A stretch of DNA of 41,956 nt, taken from NCBI GenBank assembly GCA_023399455.1, contig JAEWPN010000073.1, positions 1 through 41,956 on the forward strand, read 5' to 3'. Below the pieces are notes generated by a model that saw only the letters and a list, made by a program, of their open reading frames with translations, did not search any database and was not told where the DNA came from. The stretch comes from Bacillota bacterium. GTDB taxonomy: Bacteria; Bacillota; Clostridia; Lachnospirales; Lachnospiraceae. The translations under genes and the position numbers were made by a program. Of this stretch, positions 16,155 to 24,299 are shown in pieces; the stretch's first letter is position 1; each line of letters begins with the position of its first letter.

Positions 16155-16170
16155 GCGGGCAATCTTGATT

Positions 16171-16257
16171 AGGGTGTCAAAAGTCCTTTACGCATTCGTT
16201 CTTTTGGTTATGATTCGATTGTCTGAGAAAGTTGACGAAAAGGACTTTTGACACTCT
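16171..16257. mobile_element. 87-bp element with 19-bp inverted ends
   Basis: AGGGTGTCAAAAGTCCTTT (16171-16189) and AAAGGACTTTTGACACTCT (16239-16257) are complementary with one mismatch. The interior is AT-rich and carries no gene. I see no clear target duplication. The form fits a MITE or the joined ends of a deleted insertion sequence. It lies between the small RNA unit and the terminator of the convergent sodium-pump operon. Confidence 0.65.
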
Positions 16258-16267
16258 AGTAAATCAT

Positions 16268-16294
16268 AAAAAAGAAGGACGCCAAGCGTCCTCC
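16268..16294 (-). terminator. Terminator of the CorC-OadB-small subunit operon
   Basis: On the minus strand AGGACGC and GCGTCCT pair around a 3-base loop and are followed by CTTTTTT. It lies about 24 bases after the last stop codon of the operon. Confidence 0.8.
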
Positions 16295-16317
16295 TTTAAA
16301 ATACTTAAATGTATAAT

Positions 16318-16464
16318 TTATTTTTTTTCTTCGCTTTTTTTGCCGGTTCCGGCAGTGAGTTTGGAAAGAAGCATGGCAATACCGATGATTAAAAGGGTTG
16401 CGATAAAAATACCGCCCATTCCTTTTCCCATAATCTCCAAAGCAATTATTACATTGTCCATCAT
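16318..16464 (-). CDS. Small membrane subunit of a sodium-pump decarboxylase, OadG-like
   Basis: This 48-residue frame starts MMDNVIIALEIMGKG, has one hydrophobic helix (about 8-34) and ends in a charged tail (KKSEEKK). AAGGAGG lies 8 bases before the ATG and the gene begins 14 bases after the beta-subunit stop. Small single-helix gamma or delta subunits of oxaloacetate, methylmalonyl-CoA or glutaconyl-CoA decarboxylases have this form and sit beside the beta subunit. The identification rests mainly on position and topology. The soluble and biotin-carrying parts of such an enzyme are not in the window. Confidence 0.65.
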   Translation of the reverse strand: MMDNVIIALEIMGKGMGGIFIATLLIIGIAMLLSKLTAGTGKKSEEKK

Positions 16465-16477
16465 AATACGTTCCTCC

Positions 16478-17620
16478 TTACTTCAAGTAGTTGGTTACAA
16501 GGTTAATAACAAGTCCTCCGGCGATAACGGAAGCAATCTGTCCGGATACGTTAGCACCCGCAGCCTGCATGATAAGAACATTGCCCGGGTCCTCTTTCAT
16601 AGCCATTTTCTGTACAACACGTGAAGACATGGGGAATGCGGAGATACCTGCCGCACCGACCATAGGGTTGATCTTGTTGTGAGGTATGAAGAAGTTGATA
16701 AATTTTGCAAAGAGCACGCCGCCCATGGTGTCGAGTACGAATGCGGCAAGACCGATCAGCATAACCAGTAAGGTATCGGTATTTACGAAATCTGCAGCCT
16801 TCATACTGAAGGAGATGGTGATACCGAGTAAAAGTGTGATCAGGTTAGCAAGAGCATTCTGTGCCGTATCGGACATCGTACCGAGTACTCCGCATTCACG
16901 AAGCAGGTTACCGAACATAAGGAAACCAACGAGCGAAACGGAAGACGGAGCGATGAATCCAACGATAAAGGTAACGATGATAGGGAATGCGATACGCATG
17001 GATTTGGAAACCTGAGAGGGCTTGTAGTCCATACGGATACGGCGTTCCTTCTTCGTCGTAACCAGCTTAATAGCAAAAGGCTGAACGATCGGTACGAGGG
17101 CCATGTAAGAGTAAGCGGCCACGGCTATGGCACCGATATATTTGGAATGTAGTATCTGGGATACCAAAATTGATGTAGGGCCGTCGGCAGCACCGATGAT
17201 ACCGATAGAAGCAGCATCCTTCAAGTCGAATCCGAGAAGAGTCGCAAGGAGGATAGCGGCAAAAATACCGAACTGAGCGGCAGCGCCGAATAAGAACATG
17301 ATAGGCTTGGAAAGCAGAGGACCAAAGTCGATCATAGCTCCGATACCGATAAAGAGCAGGATTGGCAATGCTTCGGAAGCTTCAATGCCGACTTCAAACA
17401 ACCACTGGATAATACCGTGGGTTTCGCCTACGCCTTCGAGCACCTGATTGATTACACCGGAAGCGGGAAGGTTGACAAGAATGGCGCCAAAGCCCATCGG
17501 TAAAAGCAGTGACGGCTCGTATTCCTTCTTTATAGCGAGCCAGATCAGCAAAACGCCGACGAAGTACATAACAATTTGCTGCCATGTTACTGACATAATT
17601 CCTTCAATAATAAAACTCAT
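16478..17620 (-). CDS. Sodium ion-translocating decarboxylase beta subunit
   Basis: This 380-residue membrane protein matches OadB/MmdB/GcdB, the Na+-pumping subunit of biotin-dependent decarboxylases. Motifs seen are GIGAMIDFGPLLSKP (about 92-106), GIIGAADGPTSILVSQ with the conserved D146, and near the C-terminus NPMVGAAGISAFPMSSRV. The ATG at 17620 overlaps the CorC stop by 4 bases (ATGA) and has AAAGGAG 11 bases upstream. The family couples decarboxylation to Na+ export. The alpha (carboxyltransferase) and biotin carrier subunits are absent from the window, so which acid is decarboxylated is unknown, or the pump may work with subunits encoded elsewhere. Confidence 0.92.
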   Translation of the reverse strand: MSFIIEGIMSVTWQQIVMYFVGVLLIWLAIKKEYEPSLLLPMGFGAILVNLPASGVINQVLEGVGETHGIIQWLFEVGIEASEALPILLFIGIGAMIDFGPLLSKPIMFLFGAAAQFGIFAAILLATLLGFDLKDAASIGIIGAADGPTSILVSQILHSKYIGAIAVAAYSYMALVPIVQPFAIKLVTTKKERRIRMDYKPSQVSKSMRIAFPIIVTFIVGFIAPSSVSLVGFLMFGNLLRECGVLGTMSDTAQNALANLITLLLGITISFSMKAADFVNTDTLLVMLIGLAAFVLDTMGGVLFAKFINFFIPHNKINPMVGAAGISAFPMSSRVVQKMAMKEDPGNVLIMQAAGANVSGQIASVIAGGLVINLVTNYLK

Positions 17621-18951
17621 GATTCGTTCTCCTTTTGTTTATTTATTATTTCTGCCGTAGCAGAAGTAATGACACGATCTTTTAACTCCGTGATGGAAAA
17701 GTTTGCTTCCGGTGTCTTAATGGTAAGCGGAAGCTGGCCTTCCTCAGGGATATACCCTAGCTGCTCGATTAAATATCCGGACAGAGTATCGCAGTTGCTC
17801 GTGAGGTGAAGGTGTAACTCCTCGTTCAAATCATAAATGAGCATGCTGCCGGGAATGTGGTATGCGCCGGAAGAAAGCTCTACAATACCCGTATCCGCTT
17901 CTTCATATTCTTCCCAAATATCGCCGACAATTTCTTCGATCAGGTCTTCTAACGTGACGAGACCCGATACACCACCGTATTCATCTACCAAAACGGCCAT
18001 ATGGATCTTGCTTTTCTGCATTTCCTGAAAAAGCTTGTCGATCTTTTGGTTCTCCGGAACGAAATAAGGCTTCTGCAAAAGAGTCCTTATATCTACATTG
18101 GTAAAGGATTGCTCCTTGGCCTTGATCATGAAGTCCTTCACGGAAAGAATTCCGATGATAGTGTCCATGTTCTTGTCGTAGACGGGAATACGGGAACGCC
18201 TGCTCTGCAATATGGTGTCCAAATATTCATCCCGGTACTTGGAAATATCTATAGCAATCATATCCTGCCTCGGGGTCATCACTTCCTTCGCCTTCTTATC
18301 ATCGAAGGAAAAAATGGAAGTGATCATCTCCTTCTCGATATCATTGAAAACGCCCGTTTCCTGTCCCGTTTCCAAAAGGGACTTTATTTCCTCCTCGGAT
18401 ACCTCCTCCTCGAGAGAAGCGGACTTCATTCCGATGAGATGAAGGAATCCATTGGTAGATAAGGAAAGAAGCTTGATAAAAGGCGCCATGGCAATGGATA
18501 CATAGTAAATAGGAGTTACACAGAAGAGGCTGAATCCCTCCGCCTTCTGCAATGCCACTCTCTTCGGCACCAGTTCTCCGAAGACAAGTGTGAAGTAGGA
18601 CAAAATCAATGTGACGATTACCACAGCGAGCGTTCCGCTATAGGGAATACTAAGCTCCTCCATTTTACCTGCGAGTATCTGAGAAATACCTGTCGCTGCG
18701 GATGCACTGGAGAAAAAGCCCGCGAACGTTATCGCTACCTGAATGGTAGATAAAAAACTAGTGGAATTCTCCGAAAGGCGAAGTATCAAAGCCGCCTTCT
18801 TGTTGCCTCCCCCTGCCAGCCGCTTGATTTTGTTCTTATTGACGGAAACTACAGCCATTTCGGCTCCTGCGAAAAACGCGTTCACCAGTGTTAAAAATAC
18901 TAGAAATAAAAGTTGTAAAGTAATCGTTCGGGCGACAGGGTCGCTGTCCAT
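17617..18951 (-). CDS. CorC/HlyC-type CNNM transporter with CBS domains
   Basis: This 444-residue protein has an N-terminal CNNM (DUF21) membrane domain with about four helices (LLFLVFLTLVNAFFAGAEMAVVSVNK and ILSYFTLVFGELVPKRVALQ), then paired CBS domains (EVMTPRQDMIAIDI near 225 and KIHMAVLVDEYGGVSGLVTLEDLIEE near 325) and a C-terminal CorC/HlyC domain. Homologues export or control Mg2+ or Co2+, some using Na+. AAGGAGG precedes the ATG. It heads an operon with the Na+ pump subunits, so a link to Na+ is suggested by context. The old name hemolysin is not supported by function. Confidence 0.92.
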   Translation of the reverse strand: MDSDPVARTITLQLLFLVFLTLVNAFFAGAEMAVVSVNKNKIKRLAGGGNKKAALILRLSENSTSFLSTIQVAITFAGFFSSASAATGISQILAGKMEELSIPYSGTLAVVIVTLILSYFTLVFGELVPKRVALQKAEGFSLFCVTPIYYVSIAMAPFIKLLSLSTNGFLHLIGMKSASLEEEVSEEEIKSLLETGQETGVFNDIEKEMITSIFSFDDKKAKEVMTPRQDMIAIDISKYRDEYLDTILQSRRSRIPVYDKNMDTIIGILSVKDFMIKAKEQSFTNVDIRTLLQKPYFVPENQKIDKLFQEMQKSKIHMAVLVDEYGGVSGLVTLEDLIEEIVGDIWEEYEEADTGIVELSSGAYHIPGSMLIYDLNEELHLHLTSNCDTLSGYLIEQLGYIPEEGQLPLTIKTPEANFSITELKDRVITSATAEIINKQKENES

Positions 18952-19367
18952 GAATAATACCTCCTTAAAAGTGTGTAATTTCTTAAATTACAATTGTTTT
19001 TAGTGTTTTTAATATTAGAGGAGAAGCATGATAAAAAGACTTTTACTGTAACCTTATCCGATACAATAAAAATCTTGCCATTTCAATTCTTAGCGTATGA
19101 AACATAATCTAGTTGGATATATCGCAAAGAATCCATATAAATGACGGTTGCTCCCTCTTTATTTAAGCCTTATCAATTTGCATCTATATTATATATGAAA
19201 AGTGTATATTTGTACACAAAAATTTTCCAAATATGAAAATTGAAAATTAGGAAAGAAAAAAATCGAAATATACGGTAAATGGGAAATTTTTCTTTAATTT
19301 TCTTCTATATAGTGTTATATTATTTAGTGGGTGTATTATAGCATTAGTAATGGTGGAGGATAAGCAG
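18952..19367. other. AT-rich intergenic region between CorC and chemoreceptor genes
   Basis: About 416 bp with no open frame of note. It must contain the divergent promoters of the CorC operon and of the chemoreceptor, but I find no unambiguous -35/-10 pairs. One inverted repeat, GTGTA-6 bases-TACAC (19202-19217), lies in the middle. Nothing else stands out. Confidence 0.4.
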
Positions 19368-20828
19368 ATGACAAGAGAACAATACCTAAGAATTGATAAG
19401 AAAGTTTTTGTGATTATAGCATGTACGCTTATTTTCAGCGCGGTATCCATGCTAAATGATGTGAGAGGAGAGAGTGCACAGCTTCAGAATTACATTGGCT
19501 TGTTCACTCCGATCGTGCTGTTAATAGTCAGTATCATCGGCTTCATGATTTGCAAAGGAAGAAGGATATGCGGTTCCGTGCTGACCGGGTCGGGAGCACT
19601 GACCTTTATCGTGCTCATGTCCGTGAGTACCTTTTCTTCGACTTATATCTATGCCTTTCCTATGATCATAGGGGCGATGATGTATCTGAATGTACGGTTT
19701 GCTGTGGCAGGTACTATAGCCATAGTCATCGGTAATACGATATGGACAATAGAGGATGTGGCGGCCGGAAGGCTGGTATGGGATGACACTGTTATCCGCT
19801 GGGGAATATCGCTTATCATATGTGCGACTGCCTATGTGTCGCTGAAGCTGATACAGCAGTTTAATGAAGAAAAGATGGACAGCATCAGTGCAGTAGCCCA
19901 AGAACAGGCGAAGGCAGCGGATAAAATGGTCCAGACTGCGGATAATATAGGCGTGGATTTCGAGCGTGCCAATGAATTGTTAAAGCGGCTTCAGGAAAGC
20001 GTGAATTCCAACAGCTCCGCTATGCAGAACATTGCGGAAAGTACGGAGAGCACGGCGCAATCCATTCAGGAGCAGGCGGCGATGTGCTCCAACATTCAGG
20101 AGAGTGCGGATGTGGCAGGGAAGGAAACCTCCAAGATAGCAGAGGTATCTCTTACTACCTCTGAGAACGTAGCGGAGGGTGTAGGCCTTGTCAACAGCCT
20201 GAAGGAACAGGCTAAGGGCGTGGAGGAAGCAAGCCGCCAGACGGTAAGCGCCACAGCCAGACTGACAACCAGCGTGGATGAAGTGAAGCATATTGTTGGG
20301 GATATTATGAATATTTCCTCCCAGACCAATCTGCTCGCTTTAAACGCATCCATCGAAGCTGCGAGAGCGGGAGAAGCGGGTAAAGGCTTCGCTGTAGTGG
20401 CGGATGAAATCAGACAGCTTTCGGATCAGACGAAGGGTGCGACAGAGAGGATTACGGGAATCATTTCCGAGTTGATAGAGGATGCCAGGAGTGCGTCGGA
20501 GAGCTTGGATCATTCCGTAGGTTTCATTAACGAGCAAACGAAGATGATAGAGGTCACGAAAGAGAAATTCGAGACGATTAACGATGAAGTAATTGAGCTT
20601 GCAGGAAGTATCAATAACCTGGAGCAGACTATGGAAGACATTATGCAGGCTACCGGAGTAATTTCCGACAATATTTCCCAGCTTTCGGCGACAGGAGAAG
20701 AAGTTGCGGCATCTTCGCAGGAGGGCGTGAAGTCCGCTGAGGAGTCTGTGGGCCAGATGGTAGAGTGCAGGCGTATGCTGGAATCGATACATGAGCTGGC
20801 GCAGGAGCTTAGAACCTACGCAAAATAA
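19368..20828 (+). CDS. Methyl-accepting chemotaxis protein with membrane-embedded N-terminus
   Basis: This 486-residue protein has about six hydrophobic segments packed into residues 10-165, with only short loops, so it has no periplasmic ligand domain. A HAMP domain is not obvious. The C-terminal coiled coil (about 170-486) carries the signalling tip [23 protein letters not shown] and [16 protein letters not shown], which contacts CheA and CheW. It may sense membrane state, or something through its helices. I chose the ATG at 19368 because GGAGG sits 8 bases before it; an in-frame ATG at 19350 lies before that site. No other chemotaxis gene is in the window. Confidence 0.9.
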   Translation: MTREQYLRIDKKVFVIIACTLIFSAVSMLNDVRGESAQLQNYIGLFTPIVLLIVSIIGFMICKGRRICGSVLTGSGALTFIVLMSVSTFSSTYIYAFPMIIGAMMYLNVRFAVAGTIAIVIGNTIWTIEDVAAGRLVWDDTVIRWGISLIICATAYVSLKLIQQFNEEKMDSISAVAQEQAKAADKMVQTADNIGVDFERANELLKRLQESVNSNSSAMQNIAESTESTAQSIQEQAAMCSNIQESADVAGKETSKIAEVSLTTSENVAEGVGLVNSLKEQAKGVEEASRQTVSATARLTTSVDEVKHIVGDIMNISSQTNLLALNASIEAARAGEAGKGFAVVADEIRQLSDQTKGATERITGIISELIEDARSASESLDHSVGFINEQTKMIEVTKEKFETINDEVIELAGSINNLEQTMEDIMQATGVISDNISQLSATGEEVAASSQEGVKSAEESVGQMVECRRMLESIHELAQELRTYAK

Positions 20829-20851
20829 AGAATTGACCTAAGGAGAGCAGC

Positions 20852-22096
20852 ATGTCGACAGTAGTAGATAACTTTTTGAAATATGTACGATTAGATACCC
20901 AGTCCGAAGACGGGAGGGCATCTACTCCCTCTACGGCAAAGCAGTTCGATTTGGCGAAGCTGCTTGTAGAGCAGCTCGAAGAAATGGGCGCAGAGGAAAT
21001 AACTCTGGATAAGGAATATTGCTATGTATATGCGTCCATTCCTGCATCGAGGGGGTTGGAGAGTGCTCCGGTTCTAGGATTTATCGCCCATATGGATACT
21101 TCTCCGGCAGTGACGGGGGCGGGCGTAAAGCCCCGTATCGTGGAGACTTATGACGGAGGCGACATTGTTCTGAATGGGGAGAAGAACGTAGTGATGCGGA
21201 CGAATGATTTCCCCGAGCTTTCCTATTATATTGGAAAAAGCTTGATCGTGACGGACGGAACTACGTTGTTAGGAGCCGATGATAAAGCAGGAATCGCGGA
21301 AATCATGGCTATGGCGCAGTACCTTCTGACGCATCCGGAAATCGCTCATGGAAAACTGCGAATCGGTTTTACTCCGGACGAAGAAGTGGGAGCCGGAGCC
21401 GATTATTTTGATGTGGATTTATTCGGAGCTGATTATGCTTATACGGTGGACGGCGGCAGACTGGGGGAGCTGGAATACGAGAACTTCAATGCGGCAGGGG
21501 CAAAAGTAACCGCATATGGCCGGAGCGTACATCCCGGCGATGCCAAGAATAAGATGATAAATGCTTTGCTTATACTTCAGGAATTTCAAGCTATGCTTCC
21601 CGCATTTCAGAATCCTATGTATACGGAGAAGTACGAGGGCTTTTATCACTTGGATTCGTTAACAGGAAATGTGGAAGAAGCGGTTTCCGAATACATCATA
21701 CGTGATCATGACAAAGAGAAATTTGAGCAGAAAAAGGAAAACTTTCTTAGGATAGGGTGCTTTCTGAACGAGAAATACAGAGAAGGCACTGTAGTCATTG
21801 ATTTAAAGGATTCTTATTATAATATGAAAGAAATCATAGAGAAGAATATGCACTTGGTAGATAATGCCAAAGCAGCCATGGAGGAAATCGGCGTGACACC
21901 CATAGTCATCCCGATCCGAGGCGGCACTGACGGTGCGAGGCTTTCCTTCATGGGGCTTCCTTGCCCCAATATCTGCACGGGTGGGCATAATTTTCATGGA
22001 AAGTACGAATATATTTGTGTGGAATCTATGGAGAAGATCGTGGAGCTGCTGATACGTATTTCTCAGAAATACGGCCTGGCACAAGAAGACTGCTGA
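20852..22096 (+). CDS. pepT: Peptidase T (tripeptide aminopeptidase)
   Basis: This 414-residue cytosolic enzyme of the M20B family removes N-terminal residues from tripeptides. Zinc-binding and catalytic residues appear in IAHMDTSP (about 77-84), [24 protein letters not shown] (the DEE pair) and [11 protein letters not shown] near the C-terminus. The central dimerisation domain ([14 protein letters not shown]) is intact. Length is standard. AAGGAGAG precedes the ATG, 24 bases after the chemoreceptor stop, so the two could be on one transcript. Confidence 0.96.
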   Translation: MSTVVDNFLKYVRLDTQSEDGRASTPSTAKQFDLAKLLVEQLEEMGAEEITLDKEYCYVYASIPASRGLESAPVLGFIAHMDTSPAVTGAGVKPRIVETYDGGDIVLNGEKNVVMRTNDFPELSYYIGKSLIVTDGTTLLGADDKAGIAEIMAMAQYLLTHPEIAHGKLRIGFTPDEEVGAGADYFDVDLFGADYAYTVDGGRLGELEYENFNAAGAKVTAYGRSVHPGDAKNKMINALLILQEFQAMLPAFQNPMYTEKYEGFYHLDSLTGNVEEAVSEYIIRDHDKEKFEQKKENFLRIGCFLNEKYREGTVVIDLKDSYYNMKEIIEKNMHLVDNAKAAMEEIGVTPIVIPIRGGTDGARLSFMGLPCPNICTGGHNFHGKYEYICVESMEKIVELLIRISQKYGLAQEDC

Positions 22097-22235
22097 GACT
22101 TTAAGACATATACGCTTATATGCAAGATGAAACGATTATTTGCAGGTATTGAAAGGTCATGCTGGCACAGGCGAACCAAAGCCTTCAGGGTGTACTTAAC
22201 TTAATAAACGGATAGGAAACATATGACAGACGATA

Positions 22236-22272
22236 CCCGGCATATACTGTAAAAGTTATGCCGGGTGTTTTT
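22236..22272 (+). terminator. Terminator of pepT; left member of a duplicated pair
   Basis: CCCGGCATA (22236-22244) and TATGCCGGG (22257-22265) pair perfectly and TGTTTTT follows. The surrounding 54 bases (22217-22270) are nearly identical to 26015-26071. Confidence 0.75.
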
Positions 22273-22285
22273 GTGTGTGAATGAC

Positions 22286-22312
22286 ATTACTGTTCACTCC
22301 GTTTTCAGTAAT
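22286..22312. repeat. 27-bp palindromic repeat, copy 3
   Basis: ATTACTG and CAGTAAT arms surround the conserved TTCACTCCGTTTT. The first and last bases differ from the other copies in a compensating way, so the stem is kept. Confidence 0.7.
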
Positions 22313-22344
22313 AAAGTGTCGGGATATGTTGACAAGGCAATTTT

Positions 22345-22387
22345 TTTGTGACTTAATTATAATTAAGATATAGGTAAGTACATACCT
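22345..22387 (+). promoter_or_regulatory. Hydrogenase operon promoter with palindromic operators
   Basis: A 16-bp perfect palindrome CTTAATTATAATTAAG (22352-22367) sits between a possible -35 box TTGTGA and a possible -10 box TATAGG. Just after it is a second inverted repeat AGGTA-6 bases-TACCT (22372-22387). The promoter boxes are weak matches. The palindromes do not match the Rex redox repressor consensus well. Confidence 0.5.
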
Positions 22388-22448
22388 TATAGTTATTTTG
22401 TACAAGTATAAACAAAGGAAATTTGTTTTAATGCAGAGAGGAGAAAGG

Positions 22449-24299
22449 ATGAGTCGATTAAGAATTAGTACCCCCAATCAGGCCCAGCTTACAGTGGAGC
22501 GGCTGTACAAGGATCTGGAAAGACATATCGTCGCCAGTCCTCCGGGGTTATGTCCGGTGGATTTACAACTATCTTTTTTGAGAGTATGCCATGCCCAGAC
22601 CTGCGGTAAATGTGTTCCCTGCCGCGTAGGGCTGTTGCAGCTTTCGAAGATGTTGGAAGATGTGCTGGAAAATCGAGCCACATTAGCCACATTGGATTTA
22701 ATGCTGAGGACGGCGAGCAGTATTGCCGATTCTGCCGATTGTGCTATAGGCTATGAGGCAGCAGGCATGGTATTAGCAGGTTTAAAAGGTTTCCGTGAGG
22801 ACTATGTCTATCACATTGAGCATGGAAAATGTTCCTACGGCATTACACAGCCTGTGCCGTGTGTGGCTTTGTGTCCGGCTGGTGTGGATATCCCCGGATA
22901 TATCGCGCTGGTAGGAGAAAAGCGGTATGCGGATGCGGTAACGCTGATTCGTAAAGACAATCCTTTCCCTACCGCCTGTGCATTGATTTGTGAACATCCT
23001 TGTGAAGCTCGCTGCCGTCGTAACATGATCGACAGCTCCGTGAACATCCGCGGCATGAAACGCATGGCAGTTGACAACGCCCGTGCCAACACCGTACCCG
23101 TTCCTGAGAAAGCACCCTCTACAGGCAAAAAGGTAGCTATCATAGGAGGAGGACCAGGCGGATTATCGGCGGCCTATTATCTGGAGCTCATGGGCCATCA
23201 TGCCGTAGTATATGAAGAAAAGGAAAAGCTGGGAGGCATGCTGAGGTACGGTATTCCGAACTATAGATTCCCAAGAGTACGTCTTGACGAAGATATTGAA
23301 GCGATTCTTTCTACGGGTGTGGAAGTGCATACGGGGAAAAAGGTTGGAAAAAAAGAGGACGACATCTCATTAGATAAACTGCGGAAGAAATACGATGCCG
23401 TATATATCGCTATCGGCGCACATATCGATAAAAAGATGGGCATTGAAGGAGAAGATTCGGCGGGCGTGATTTCCGCTGTAGAAATGCTTAGAAGTATCGG
23501 AGAAAACAACCCTCCCGATTTTACCGGAAAAAGGGTCATTATCGTGGGCGGCGGCAATGTCGCCATGGACTGTACTCGTTCGGCGATTCGCCTTGGTGCT
23601 GCGCAGGTAGGGATTGCCTATCGAAGAAGACAGGAGGATATGACAGCTCTTCCCGAAGAGGTCGAGGGAGCCATAGCCGAAGGCGCTGAGCTTTATCCCC
23701 TCAATGCGCCTATCAAAATTGAAGCGGATGCAAAAGGGAATGTTACTGCTGTCTGGATCGAACCCCAGATCATCGGTCCTATCGATGCATGGGGACGTGC
23801 CCGTCCGGTACGTGCCGATAGAGAATTGGAAAGGATACCTTGTGATATTGTTGTGGTTGCCGTAGGTCAGGGAATCGAATCGCACCATTTCCAGGAATCA
23901 GGAGTTCCGGTAAAAAGAGGGGTTATCGATGCCCTGAGCGAAAGCGGATTCCGTGAGATCCCCGGTGTTTTTGCCGGCGGTGACTGTGTGACCGGCCCCG
24001 CTACCGTTATTCGGGCCATTGCTGCGGGTAAGGTCGCCGCAGCTAACATTGACGAGTATCTGGACTATCATCACATCATTAGCTGTGATGTAGAAATCCC
24101 TCAGGTGAATTACGAGGATAAGGAGCCCTGCGGCAGAATCAATCTGAGGGAGCGCGAAGCGGGCAAACGAAAGAATGACTTCAATGAAATAGAATGTACC
24201 ATGACGGAGCAGGAAGCGGAACAGGAAGCGGGCAGATGTCTGCGCTGTGACCATTACGGTTATGGAAATTTGAAAGGAGGCCGGGCTGCGATATGGTAA
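22449..24299 (+). CDS. NuoF-type Fe-S domain fused to GltD-like FAD oxidoreductase
   Basis: This 616-residue protein begins with the C-terminal iron-sulfur module of NuoF (TCGKCVPCRVG, C52/C55/C58, with C98 as likely fourth ligand) but lacks the NuoF FMN/NADH domain. It continues as a glutamate-synthase small-subunit-like flavoprotein: cysteines at about 138-189 (CVALCPAGVD, CALICEHPCEARC) for two [4Fe-4S] clusters, the FAD motif IIGGGPGGLSAAYY (231-244) and a NAD(P) site VGGGNVAMDC. It probably passes electrons between NAD(P)H and the hydrogenase encoded 7 bases inside its end. The ATG at 22449 follows GAGAGGAG. The fusion is uncommon relative to HydABC complexes. Confidence 0.88.
   Translation: MSRLRISTPNQAQLTVERLYKDLERHIVASPPGLCPVDLQLSFLRVCHAQTCGKCVPCRVGLLQLSKMLEDVLENRATLATLDLMLRTASSIADSADCAIGYEAAGMVLAGLKGFREDYVYHIEHGKCSYGITQPVPCVALCPAGVDIPGYIALVGEKRYADAVTLIRKDNPFPTACALICEHPCEARCRRNMIDSSVNIRGMKRMAVDNARANTVPVPEKAPSTGKKVAIIGGGPGGLSAAYYLELMGHHAVVYEEKEKLGGMLRYGIPNYRFPRVRLDEDIEAILSTGVEVHTGKKVGKKEDDISLDKLRKKYDAVYIAIGAHIDKKMGIEGEDSAGVISAVEMLRSIGENNPPDFTGKRVIIVGGGNVAMDCTRSAIRLGAAQVGIAYRRRQEDMTALPEEVEGAIAEGAELYPLNAPIKIEADAKGNVTAVWIEPQIIGPIDAWGRARPVRADRELERIPCDIVVVAVGQGIESHHFQESGVPVKRGVIDALSESGFREIPGVFAGGDCVTGPATVIRAIAAGKVAAANIDEYLDYHHIISCDVEIPQVNYEDKEPCGRINLREREAGKRKNDFNEIECTMTEQEAEQEAGRCLRCDHYGYGNLKGGRAAIW

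Larger units (their letters stand above)
22097..22448. other. Intergenic region between pepT and the hydrogenase operon
   Basis: About 350 bp. It holds the pepT terminator, the 27-bp palindrome at 22286-22312 and the hydrogenase promoter region with two palindromes (listed separately). The first 120 bases have short stems such as AGGC/GCCT but no recognisable riboswitch. Confidence 0.45.

Noticed and set aside
16232..16624. 130-codon plus-strand frame
   Set aside because: It runs from the inverted-repeat element across a terminator and antisense to two genes.
22330..22400. Rex redox repressor box at the hydrogenase promoter
   Set aside because: The palindromes present do not match the TTGTTAA/TTAACAA pattern well.
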